A DNA stretch of 5,804 nucleotides, from assembly GCA_945835085.1 (NCBI GenBank), contig CAMAIG010000115.1:1-5804 (forward strand). Reading direction: 5' to 3'. This stretch comes from an uncultured Ruminococcus sp. Lineage in GTDB: Bacteria; Bacillota; Clostridia; Oscillospirales; Ruminococcaceae. This document shows, in pieces, positions 1 through 5,745 of this stretch (positions are counted from its first letter, which is position 1; each line of letters opens with the position of its first letter). A program made the position numbers and the translations under genes. The notes under the pieces were generated by a model that saw only the letters and a list, made by a program, of their open reading frames with translations, was not told the DNA's origin and ran no database searches.

Positions 1-2
1 AA

Positions 3-146
3 ATAAACGCCCCGAAATTATCAGAACTATATTCCGGTGATTTTTCATATTGTTACAGCCTGCAAAAACTCACTCTTGCGGAAGGCTGCAACATCAATGG
101 CAACACATTTGAAAACTGTCCGCAGCTATACCCAAAACCACAATAA
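3..146 (+). CDS. C-terminal end of a BspA-type leucine-rich-repeat protein (partial)
   Basis: This frame is open from the left edge to a TAA at 144-146 and gives 47 residues; the start lies outside the window. The peptide contains FSYCYSLQKLTLAEGC, then the spacing I-x-G-x-x-F-x-N-C-P-x-L. That is the usual pattern of the LRR_5 / BspA-like repeat (F..C..L..I.L......I....F..C..L). Seen directly: one nearly complete repeat and the start of the next, ending in PKPQ. Known of the family: BspA-type repeats are surface-adhesion modules common in gut Firmicutes. The stop is followed at once by the ribosome binding site of the tail-fibre-like gene, so the two are probably co-transcribed. By inference this is a phage tail or adhesion protein rather than a host gene. 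The function of the missing N-terminal part is unknown. Confidence 0.7.
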   Translation: MNAPKLSELYSGDFSYCYSLQKLTLAEGCNINGNTFENCPQLYPKPQ

Positions 147-162
147 AAAGGAGGAATTTTAA

Positions 163-1065
163 ATGGTAAATGAACAGGTAACCACAGTTGAACTCACAGC
201 AGGAACACCGCAAACTATTGAATTTTCGGGTGCTTACCCGTATTACTGGGTAAACAATATGTCCGGCAGCGAGGTTTACGCTGCCCTCAGTACACCCGAA
301 GCAGATTCGGACGGTACTTACACCGTTGCAGCAGGCTCTCAGCTCCGTATCTCGGGCGGAGCATTCAACACAAAGCTGAATTTGCTTGGCAGCGGAAAGG
401 TGCAGGTCATCGCTTCGGCTATCGCAAGCTGCCCTTTTAAGCCGGCTCAGGGAGGAGGTGGTGAAAGCTATACGCATCCTGCATACACTCCCCGTGAAAG
501 CGGTCTGTACAAAATATCCGTCGACGCTCTTGGTCATGTAAACAGCGCAGAAAAGGTCACAAAAAAGGATATAACAGACCTTGGAATTCCCGGAAGTGAC
601 ACAACAATTTCATTTTCCGACAGCTCTCCCAAAGCAAGCGGTACAGCTTCGGCAGGAACTTCGGATAAAGCGGCAAGAGGCGACCATGTTCACCCTCTTC
701 AGGAAAATGTGTCAGGGTCTTCCGGATCCTGCACGGGCAATTCTGCAACCGCTACAAAACTATCCTCTGATTCCTACTGTGAAATAACCTTAAATACTTC
801 CGACTGGACAACAAACTCCGACGGTGGATATATGTGTACAAAAACGCTTGACAATGCAATGCCGTATGAGAATTTTAACTTTGATGTTGTGCTGTCCGCA
901 GACCAAGCGGCAGCAAAATTACAGATTGAAGCTTGGAATTGTGTTATTGCAGATGGTAGAATTGCACAAACCACATCAAACGGAAGTACAACTGCCTTTA
1001 CCTTCTATGCTTTCACAACTCAGCCTTCTGTTGCGCTTACTGTTGCTGTTCAGGGGGTAAGCTAA
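163..1065 (+). CDS. Phage tail-fibre / receptor-binding-like structural protein
   Basis: This 300-residue protein starts at an ATG preceded by AGGAGG (149-154) with an 8-nt gap. It has no signal peptide or membrane helix. Residues 1-90 look like a beta-rich N-terminal domain, followed by a GGGG linker (97-100). Residues 104-143 carry a string typical of phage tail proteins: THPAYTPRESGLYKISVD, then GHV and KKDITDLGIP. Residues 155-178 match the 'ASPLADGTASAGTS...DHVHP' collar motif seen in tail fibres (here SPKASGTASAGTS and ARGDHVHP). Residues 189-200 resemble the 'GNAATATKL' fibre repeat (TGNSATATKL). Residues 201-300 form a C-terminal beta-rich domain that I cannot name and that could be the host-contact tip. 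The stop is 1 nt from the next start, so translation may be coupled. The tail-protein call is good; the receptor-binding role is inferred. Confidence 0.8.
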   Translation: MVNEQVTTVELTAGTPQTIEFSGAYPYYWVNNMSGSEVYAALSTPEADSDGTYTVAAGSQLRISGGAFNTKLNLLGSGKVQVIASAIASCPFKPAQGGGGESYTHPAYTPRESGLYKISVDALGHVNSAEKVTKKDITDLGIPGSDTTISFSDSSPKASGTASAGTSDKAARGDHVHPLQENVSGSSGSCTGNSATATKLSSDSYCEITLNTSDWTTNSDGGYMCTKTLDNAMPYENFNFDVVLSADQAAAKLQIEAWNCVIADGRIAQTTSNGSTTAFTFYAFTTQPSVALTVAVQGVS

Positions 1066-1066
1066 T

Positions 1067-1840
1067 ATGATTTTTGTGAATCGCAGAAGAATTAAACAAA
1101 ACAGCGGCATTGTCAAAGACCCCACAAAGTATTGGTACATCGAAAAATACGTTTACGGCGTACTGAAAGAAACGCTTGAAATTGCTTTAGGTTCCGGTAC
1201 AACCTTCAGTTCTATTGATTCAGGATATTCCGATGATACTTTTTATGGGTGGAGTGTGTCAAGTACAAGCACTAAAAGGACGTTTACTTCTACTTCAAGT
1301 TATAAAAACACTACCACAGCAGTAAAAAACAATCTTGATAGTGAAAACACATTGAAGATTTATGCTATATATAAATATACAGAAACAACTTGGTCTGTTT
1401 CTAATAGTGAAGTTTTTTCTTGCACTCCGACAGATAATGCTGATTTAAATGGTACATCTAAGTCTTATACCGTTTCCATTGAGGTGGCAGAAGACTCAAC
1501 AGCTAAATTTGGAGGTTATACTTTTAATATCTATGGAGTTGGAAGCGCTACCAGTTCCCCTTCTATAACATATAGTGATCTGACATATGATGATGGTAAT
1601 AATAGAAGAATATACGCTAAAATCGATGACGATATATATATAACAGGAACAGTTAATACTTCTAATACAAATACGAAATATATTGAAAGGGATGTTACAG
1701 CAGGACAAATTATTACATTGGTTGGTTATGTCTACGGGACGCAAGCATCAGCAGGAGGCAAAACTGCCTTTTGTGTTTCTTGTACAGTCCCTCATTGGCA
1801 AGAAAAAACATCAACAAAATATCGTGTAACAAGAAATTAA
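1067..1840 (+). CDS. AT-rich Ser/Thr-rich hypothetical protein, possible tail tip or adhesion module
   Basis: This 257-residue protein starts 1 nt after the preceding stop, with a weak G-rich ribosome binding site (GGGGG near 1052-1056) inside the upstream gene. I do not recognise the whole protein. Residues about 28-104 (YGV...., FYGWS at 59-63, LKIYAIYKY at 96-104) have the shape of an InlB B-repeat/Listeria-Bacteroides repeat: Y-V start, central GWS, closing 'YA.YK'. Residues 108-257 are beta-strand-like, rich in Ser, Thr, Asn, Asp and Tyr, with no obvious enzyme motif. There is no signal peptide or membrane segment. Base composition is unlike the neighbours: bases 1561-1620 contain 16 G+C of 60, against 32 of 60 at 2341-2400. 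This suggests a recently acquired module. Its position between a fibre-like gene and a DUF4376-like gene suggests a virion tip, adhesin or cargo protein, but this is inference. Confidence 0.6.
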   Translation: MIFVNRRRIKQNSGIVKDPTKYWYIEKYVYGVLKETLEIALGSGTTFSSIDSGYSDDTFYGWSVSSTSTKRTFTSTSSYKNTTTAVKNNLDSENTLKIYAIYKYTETTWSVSNSEVFSCTPTDNADLNGTSKSYTVSIEVAEDSTAKFGGYTFNIYGVGSATSSPSITYSDLTYDDGNNRRIYAKIDDDIYITGTVNTSNTNTKYIERDVTAGQIITLVGYVYGTQASAGGKTAFCVSCTVPHWQEKTSTKYRVTRN

Positions 1841-1858
1841 AAGGAGGATGACAGGTAA

Positions 1859-2461
1859 ATGTATTTAAAGATAAATAATACAAACAAGCCTTTGGCTTCA
1901 TTTTCACAGGTCACGAATAAGATTGCATTTGTGTTTTCCGAGGATATAGGCTCAGAAGATTTTGCTGATGTGTCAAAAATCGGACTGTATTCCGACGATG
2001 ATATGTATCTTGCGGAATACAGCTTCAAAGACTTCGACGTTTCTATCAATAAAAATGCGCTGTATCTTATAGATAAAAGTTTCATCGAGGACGTTGAAGC
2101 AGCAAAAGCCGATATGATACAGCGTTCCAAGGAGCTTCTTGCCGAATGGCTTTCAAGAAATCCTATGCTGTACACAGACGGCAATTATTACAGCGTTACA
2201 GAAGAAAAACAGGCTTTGCTTAACAGCAACCTTGCAAGCTATGAGAGGGCAAAGGCTGCAGGAATCGACTATCCGCTGAAATGGAATTCCACGGGCGCGG
2301 AGTGTACCGAATGGGAATACTCAGAACTGCTTGCGCTTTCGCTGTCGATAGCGGCGTATGTTGCGCCTAAGGTAGCAATGCAGCAGGCAATAGAGCTTGA
2401 GATAAAGGCGGCGGAAACCATGGAGCAGCTGGACAAGGTGGTTATTAGCTATGAAGGGTAA
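1859..2461 (+). CDS. Tail-associated protein, DUF4376-like C-terminal domain
   Basis: This 200-residue soluble protein has AAGGAGG at 1841-1847, 11 nt before the ATG. A nearer ATG at 1848 is in another frame and stops after six codons. Residues 1-75 look like a small beta domain. Residues 76-100 are helical and charged. Residues 110-198 resemble the DUF4376-type domain found in phage tail-fibre assembly-like proteins: YYSVTEEKQALL, KWNSTG.EC..W, a long helix IAAYVAPKVAMQQAIELEI and the ending AAETMEQLDKVVISY. Family knowledge: such proteins usually sit directly after tail-fibre genes and are annotated as tail-associated or assembly factors without a proven mechanism. The 3' end overlaps the next gene by 11 bp, which indicates translational coupling. 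The domain call rests on pattern memory only. Confidence 0.6.
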   Translation: MYLKINNTNKPLASFSQVTNKIAFVFSEDIGSEDFADVSKIGLYSDDDMYLAEYSFKDFDVSINKNALYLIDKSFIEDVEAAKADMIQRSKELLAEWLSRNPMLYTDGNYYSVTEEKQALLNSNLASYERAKAAGIDYPLKWNSTGAECTEWEYSELLALSLSIAAYVAPKVAMQQAIELEIKAAETMEQLDKVVISYEG

Positions 2462-2870
2462 GCTGTGCAAGTACGGTATTCTTGCTCTTATCGGCGGCAT
2501 TATTTACGGTGCATTGGAGCTTATTTGCCGAGGATATACACATTGGACTATGGTTATTCTCGGCGGAATATGCTTTGTGGCGGTGGGGCTGCTTAACGAG
2601 GTCATTCCGTGGAAAATGCCGCTTGCAGTACAGATGCTTTGTGGCTGTATGATAATAACGGCGTTGGAGTTTGGCTGCGGTTGTATCGTTAATATATGGC
2701 TTGAGTGGGGCGTTTGGGATTATTCCGATGAATGGGGTAATCTCCTGGGGCAGATATGCCCTAAATTCTCGGTGTTGTGGTATTTTGTTTCATTGCCGGC
2801 GATATTGATTGATGATTGGCTGAGGTATTGGCTGTTCTTTGAGGACAGACCACATTATAGGATATTTTGA
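2451..2870 (+). CDS. Four-helix membrane protein, CmpB-type 'putative ABC transporter permease' family
   Basis: This 139-residue integral membrane protein starts inside the preceding gene (11-bp overlap), with AAGGTGG at 2435-2441 as ribosome binding site. Predicted helices by eye are residues 7-25, 31-50, 58-83 and 106-124, so both ends are probably cytoplasmic. Conserved-looking positions match the family annotated as putative ABC transporter type IV/CmpB (Pfam PF06541): E23 with R27-G28 and HWTM at 31-34, E72 in helix 3, WDYS at 89-92 and GNLLGQIC at 96-103. No ATPase partner is visible, so the transporter name should not be taken literally. It lies directly before the amidase and two genes before the holin, which suggests a role in lysis (accessory holin or antiholin) or in host-envelope change. 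The protein is rich in cysteine (eight), including two CGC motifs 12 residues apart. Family call fairly sure, function unknown. Confidence 0.78.
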   Translation: MKGKLCKYGILALIGGIIYGALELICRGYTHWTMVILGGICFVAVGLLNEVIPWKMPLAVQMLCGCMIITALEFGCGCIVNIWLEWGVWDYSDEWGNLLGQICPKFSVLWYFVSLPAILIDDWLRYWLFFEDRPHYRIF

Positions 2871-2878
2871 AAGGTGGG
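2871..2878 (+). promoter_or_regulatory. Ribosome binding site deciding the amidase start
   Basis: AAGGTGGG lies 6 nt before the ATG at 2885. The same frame also has an upstream TTG at 2867, but that codon lies before this site and overlaps the end of the previous gene, with no ribosome binding site of its own. The ATG at 2885, giving MAYLIPD, is therefore preferred. Confidence 0.75.
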
Positions 2879-2884
2879 ATAAAT

Positions 2885-3619
2885 ATGGCATATCTTATTC
2901 CGGATAGGATATACAATGCAAACGGCGTGACTATTAAGGAATATTTACTGACGAAGCACAATCCGAATAAAATTGCTTTGCCAAGCAAGCGTGTACTTCC
3001 TTTCGAAGGCTACACGGTACATAACACCGATGAAATCAAGGTAAGCCCTCAAACGACAATGGCAGAGCAGTACACAAGGGCAACCTACAACGGAAATATG
3101 GGGACGGTGCGTGTGCATTTTTACGTTGATGAAATCGAAGCATGGCAGAACTTGCCGCTTGAATGGCAGAGCTGGCACGCAGGACAGAAAGGCAAGGCAG
3201 AAGCCAACGGCTCGCACATCGGCAATCAGGCGACTATCTCGATTGAGGTCATTGGCAGCAGCGCAAAGGCAGAGGATAACGCTGCAAGGCTCATTGCGTG
3301 GCTCATGTCACAGCAGGGCGCAGGCGTAGATAAGCTGTACACACATAACTACTGGTGCAACGTCAGAAACGGCAAGAAAGACACGGTGGACGAGCTTAAC
3401 AAGCTGCCTGACGGTTACAAAGGCTGTCCTGTGTACATACGTCCGCATTGGGATAAGTTCAAGGCGAAAGTTGCGGAGTATCTCAGAGAACTTACCGAAG
3501 AAAAAGCTGTGTACCGCATACAGGTCGGGGCGTTCCACAGCAAGGAAAACGCCGAAAAATATCTTGCAAATGTGAAAAAAGCATTTCCGGATGCTTATAT
3601 TGTAAAAACGGAGGAATAA
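2885..3619 (+). CDS. Phage endolysin: N-acetylmuramoyl-L-alanine amidase with short SPOR-like C-terminus
   Basis: This 244-residue enzyme is predicted to cut the amide bond between MurNAc and L-Ala in peptidoglycan at lysis. Residues about 35-195 form an Amidase_2/PGRP-type zinc domain. The first likely zinc ligand is H46 in YTVHNTD, the second H154 in YTHNYW, and the third C181 in KGCP; SIEV with E121 is the expected central strand. The gap from H154 to C181 (27 residues) is longer than in T7-lysozyme-like enzymes. Residues 209-244 begin YRIQVGAF and end AYIV, which is the first half of a SPOR domain (usually about 70 residues), so wall binding may rely on a half-domain or a dimer. There is no signal peptide, consistent with export through a holin-made lesion. 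The gene sits between two membrane proteins in the lysis block, and its last codons contain the ribosome binding site of the holin. Confidence 0.94.
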   Translation: MAYLIPDRIYNANGVTIKEYLLTKHNPNKIALPSKRVLPFEGYTVHNTDEIKVSPQTTMAEQYTRATYNGNMGTVRVHFYVDEIEAWQNLPLEWQSWHAGQKGKAEANGSHIGNQATISIEVIGSSAKAEDNAARLIAWLMSQQGAGVDKLYTHNYWCNVRNGKKDTVDELNKLPDGYKGCPVYIRPHWDKFKAKVAEYLRELTEEKAVYRIQVGAFHSKENAEKYLANVKKAFPDAYIVKTEE

Positions 3620-3623
3620 TAAA

Positions 3624-4064
3624 ATGGATGCAGTAACAGTAAAAAATGCGGTTCTCGGCTTTATTGCGGCTGCCGGAAGCGTAATAGCAAACGCTCTTGG
3701 CGGCTGGGACGCTGCACTAAAGGTTCTTGTTGCTATGATGGCAGCTGACTACCTTACAGGGGTGCTTGTGGCGCTTATCTGGCACCGTTCCAACAAGACA
3801 GATGACGGCACGCTTTCATCAAAGGCAGGGTTCAAGGGGCTTTGCAAGAAGGGCATGATAATACTTATCGTTTGGATAGCGGTGCTGCTTGACAATGCCA
3901 TGGGTGCAGACTATGTGCGGACGGCGGTAATACTCTTTTTCATAGGAAACGAGGGTATTTCGCTGTTTGAGAATGCCGGACTTATGGGCGTTCCTTATCC
4001 TCAGTTCATTAAAAAGGCTTTGCAGGCTTTGAGGGATAAGGGCGATAATGGGGAAAGTGAATAA
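3624..4064 (+). CDS. Phage holin, toxin-secretion/phage-lysis family (holin_4-type)
   Basis: This 146-residue membrane protein has GGAGG at 3610-3614 inside the end of the amidase gene and starts 4 nt after that gene's stop. Hydrophobic stretches are about residues 9-25, 32-52, 77-95 and 99-117. The family signature is clear: MAADYLTGVLVA (39-50), SSKAGFKGLCKKG (65-77), VWIAVLLD (83-90), FIGNEGISLFENAGLMG (106-122), PYP (124-126) and a basic C-terminal tail. This matches the Phage_holin_4/TIGR01593 type, close to the Clostridium TcdE/UtxA group. It is expected to open the cytoplasmic membrane at a set time and release the amidase. The gene order, endolysin before holin, is the reverse of many phages. 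It is the last gene of the late operon, followed by a strong terminator. Confidence 0.93.
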   Translation: MDAVTVKNAVLGFIAAAGSVIANALGGWDAALKVLVAMMAADYLTGVLVALIWHRSNKTDDGTLSSKAGFKGLCKKGMIILIVWIAVLLDNAMGADYVRTAVILFFIGNEGISLFENAGLMGVPYPQFIKKALQALRDKGDNGESE

Positions 4065-4069
4065 GGTAT

Positions 4070-4112
4070 AAAAAACTCCCACTCTGAGGGTTCTCGGGGT
4101 GGGAGCGTTTTT
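4070..4112. terminator. Bidirectional intrinsic terminator between holin and recombinase
   Basis: A perfect 7-bp stem pairs CTCCCAC (4076-4082) with GTGGGAG (4099-4105) around a 16-nt loop, which can itself form a small GAG/CTC hairpin. Rightward, the stem is followed by CG and five T (4108-4112). Leftward, it is followed directly by six T on the minus strand (A run at 4070-4075). It starts 6 nt after the holin stop and can end transcription from both converging units. Confidence 0.88.
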
Positions 4113-4122
4113 GTATGTAAAC

Positions 4123-4158
4123 AAAAATCCTCGCAAAATGCTTTCACACTTCACGAGG
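4123..4158 (-). terminator. Possible second terminator for the recombinase transcript
   Basis: On the minus strand, CCTCG (complement of 4154-4158) can pair with CGAGG (complement of 4129-4133), followed by A and five T (complement of 4123-4128). It lies 8 nt beyond the recombinase stop. The stem is only 5 bp and the loop is 20 nt, so it is weak. The bidirectional hairpin at 4070-4112 may do the real work. Confidence 0.35.
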
Positions 4159-4165
4159 TATCCCG

Positions 4166-5707
4166 TTAAAAACGGTCTTTTGTGACAACCATACATCCTT
4201 TTACAATTAAAACGGTTTGTATGTGTCGGCTTTGGCTCCCCGAAGCCGATAGAATACAATCATCTTCGGGGTTCTCCAATGCTGAAAGTGGTATATCCTG
4301 CGACTTTCCTTCAGGATCCTTGAACACAACCGTCAGCTTATCGTCGTAAAGATAAATCTTTGATATCATTATATCAGCTATTGCCTTTTTGCCTTCCAGC
4401 GTGTTTATATCCATTTCAAGGACATCCTCTATCAGCTTCACAATCTGTTCGACCGACGGGACGTTGCCCTTTATAGCTGATGCGATACGCAGCTGCGATT
4501 CAACCTGCTCCTTCTGCTCCTGTAGCTGCTTGACCTTGTCGAACAGGATCTGATTTCCGCCTGTGTTCGCTATGGCGTTCACAACGTTCTCTGCCTGCTT
4601 GGTTACATCGGCAAGCTGTTTTTCAAGCACCTCGGTCGAGGTTTCTGTTGATGCTTCTTTGAGATACTTCTCGTGGATAATCTCCGCAAGTTGATTTTTG
4701 TCCATACTGCGAAAAACTCCCCACGCCGCTCTGCATACCTCGTCTTCGATGCGCTCTTTATTTTCGTTGCGCTTGGTACAGCCCGACTTTTTCTGTACAC
4801 CGTTGCAACGGTAATAATAATGCTTGCTGCCTGAGCTGCTCGTTCCCGACAGACCGCTCATCGGCTCGCCACAATATCCGCAGAACAGCTTTCCCGAAAG
4901 ATAATAGTCTGCTTTAGCAGCATTCTTTGCAGCTCTCTTGCGGTTTACTTTCAATTTCTCTCTTACTGCTTCAAAAATTTCATTCGGTATCATCTGCGGA
5001 ATTCCTCCCTCTATCCGTATATCATTATATTGATATACACCTATGTACTTTTCATTGCTAAGCATTGCATAAAAACTCTTTGTGGTAAACTTCTTGCCCT
5101 TTGCCGTCCGATACCCTCGCGAATTAAGATGCTCCGCAATATCTGTGAGCCGTTCCCCTGCCGCATACATACTAAATACGGTTTCGGGGATGATCCTTGT
5201 ATCTTCATCAATAGCAAGTTTCTTATCGACGACTTTATAACCCAGAGGAATATGCCCCGTGGACTGTGCTTTCAATGCCGACTGCCTCATTCCTCGGATA
5301 GTCTTTTCACGCAGATCTGCGCTGTAATATTCGTTAATTGCTTCGATGATATGCGTCATCATCTGACCGCTTGCATCGTCCCCGAAGCTCTCCATTACCG
5401 AGAGTATCTTCACACCGTTCCGGGCAAGTATCTGCCGGTTTATAGCGCTGTCAATGGTATTTCGTGCGAAGCGGTCAAGCTTCCACACAAGCACGTATTC
5501 CCATTCACGGCGTGTGCTGTCGGCAAGCATCTGCTGAAAGGACGGACGGTCGTCGTTCTTACCTGTCATTGCTCGGTCGATGTATTCGTGTATGATCGTT
5601 ATTCCGTGTTGCTTGGCGTAGTTGTAGCAGTCGTAGAGCTGCCCTTCGATAGACTGCTCGGTCTGCTTGTCTGATGAATATCGAGCATAAATTACTGCTG
5701 TTTTCAT
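4166..5707 (-). CDS. Large serine recombinase (phage integrase)
   Basis: This 513-residue site-specific recombinase would integrate or excise the element through a serine-DNA intermediate. Residues 1-145 are the catalytic resolvase domain: YARYSS at 7-12 (likely nucleophile S11, with R9), TGKNDDRPSFQQML around R54, and WKLDRFAR at 75-82 (R79, R82). Residues about 152-260 are the Recombinase domain (GYK, IPETVFSMYAAGERLTDIA, YIGVY.Y, IP.MI). Residues 268-310 are a zinc ribbon with CGYC (276-279), C301 and C310. Residues about 355-410 are a Glu/Lys/Gln-rich coiled coil, as in large serine integrases; 415-475 is the distal part. The chosen ATG at 5707 has AAGGAGGA just upstream and gives the standard MKTAVIYARYSS. 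The frame stays open to the right window edge, so a longer form is possible but has no good ribosome binding site. The gene converges on the lysis genes. Confidence 0.97.
   Translation of the reverse strand: MKTAVIYARYSSDKQTEQSIEGQLYDCYNYAKQHGITIIHEYIDRAMTGKNDDRPSFQQMLADSTRREWEYVLVWKLDRFARNTIDSAINRQILARNGVKILSVMESFGDDASGQMMTHIIEAINEYYSADLREKTIRGMRQSALKAQSTGHIPLGYKVVDKKLAIDEDTRIIPETVFSMYAAGERLTDIAEHLNSRGYRTAKGKKFTTKSFYAMLSNEKYIGVYQYNDIRIEGGIPQMIPNEIFEAVREKLKVNRKRAAKNAAKADYYLSGKLFCGYCGEPMSGLSGTSSSGSKHYYYRCNGVQKKSGCTKRNENKERIEDEVCRAAWGVFRSMDKNQLAEIIHEKYLKEASTETSTEVLEKQLADVTKQAENVVNAIANTGGNQILFDKVKQLQEQKEQVESQLRIASAIKGNVPSVEQIVKLIEDVLEMDINTLEGKKAIADIMISKIYLYDDKLTVVFKDPEGKSQDIPLSALENPEDDCILSASGSQSRHIQTVLIVKGCMVVTKDRF
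4226..4249. repeat. Hairpin in the last codons of the recombinase
   Basis: TCGGCTT (4226-4232) and AAGCCGA (4243-4249) form a perfect 7-bp inverted repeat around a 10-nt loop. It lies in the region coding recombinase residues 487-494. It has no T tract and is not a terminator. A role as a structural or att-related sequence is only a possibility. Confidence 0.4.
5017..5038. repeat. Perfect 8-bp inverted repeat inside the recombinase gene, same half-site as the upstream palindrome
   Basis: GTATATCA (5017-5024) and TGATATAC (5031-5038) surround a 6-nt AT spacer. The 8-mer is identical to the core of both arms of the palindrome at 5731-5775. It encodes VYQYNDIR around residues 224-231 of the recombinase, a segment that is conserved in the family, so coding constraint may explain it. 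Confidence 0.5.
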
Positions 5708-5710
5708 AAT

Positions 5711-5718
5711 TCCTCCTT
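5711..5718 (-). promoter_or_regulatory. Ribosome binding site of the serine recombinase
   Basis: On the minus strand AAGGAGGA ends 3 nt before the ATG at 5707 (4 nt after the AGGAGG core). It fixes MKTAVIYARYSS as the start instead of the upstream in-frame ATG at 5770. Its last two complement bases are shared with the -35 box of the rightward promoter on the other strand. Confidence 0.85.
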
Positions 5719-5745
5719 GACATTTTAAGGAGGGCATGATATACT
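5717..5745 (+). promoter_or_regulatory. Strong rightward sigma-A promoter, divergent from the recombinase gene
   Basis: TTGACA (5717-5722) is followed by a 17-nt spacer and TATACT (5740-5745), preceded by TG at 5737-5738, which makes an extended -10 (TGATATACT). The match is perfect at -35, five of six at -10, with ideal spacing. The transcript would start near 5752 and run out of the window to the right, presumably into early or regulatory phage genes. The -10 lies in the left arm of the 5731-5775 palindrome, so a protein bound there would block it. Confidence 0.7.

Noticed and set aside
94..537. Leftward open frame of 147 codons
   Set aside because: It lies opposite the tail-fibre-like gene, is rich in Cys and Arg, and has no family motif or ribosome binding site.
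163..1840. Diversity-generating retroelement target in the fibre genes
   Set aside because: There is no reverse transcriptase, no template repeat and no adenine-biased near-duplicate in the window.
3819..4259. Leftward open frame of 146 codons
   Set aside because: It runs across the holin, the bidirectional terminator and the end of the integrase gene, which is not plausible for a real gene.
5030..5674. Long rightward open frame of 214 codons
   Set aside because: It is the antisense of the catalytic and recombinase domains of the serine integrase, whose motifs are unmistakable. The frame has no ribosome binding site and no recognisable domain.
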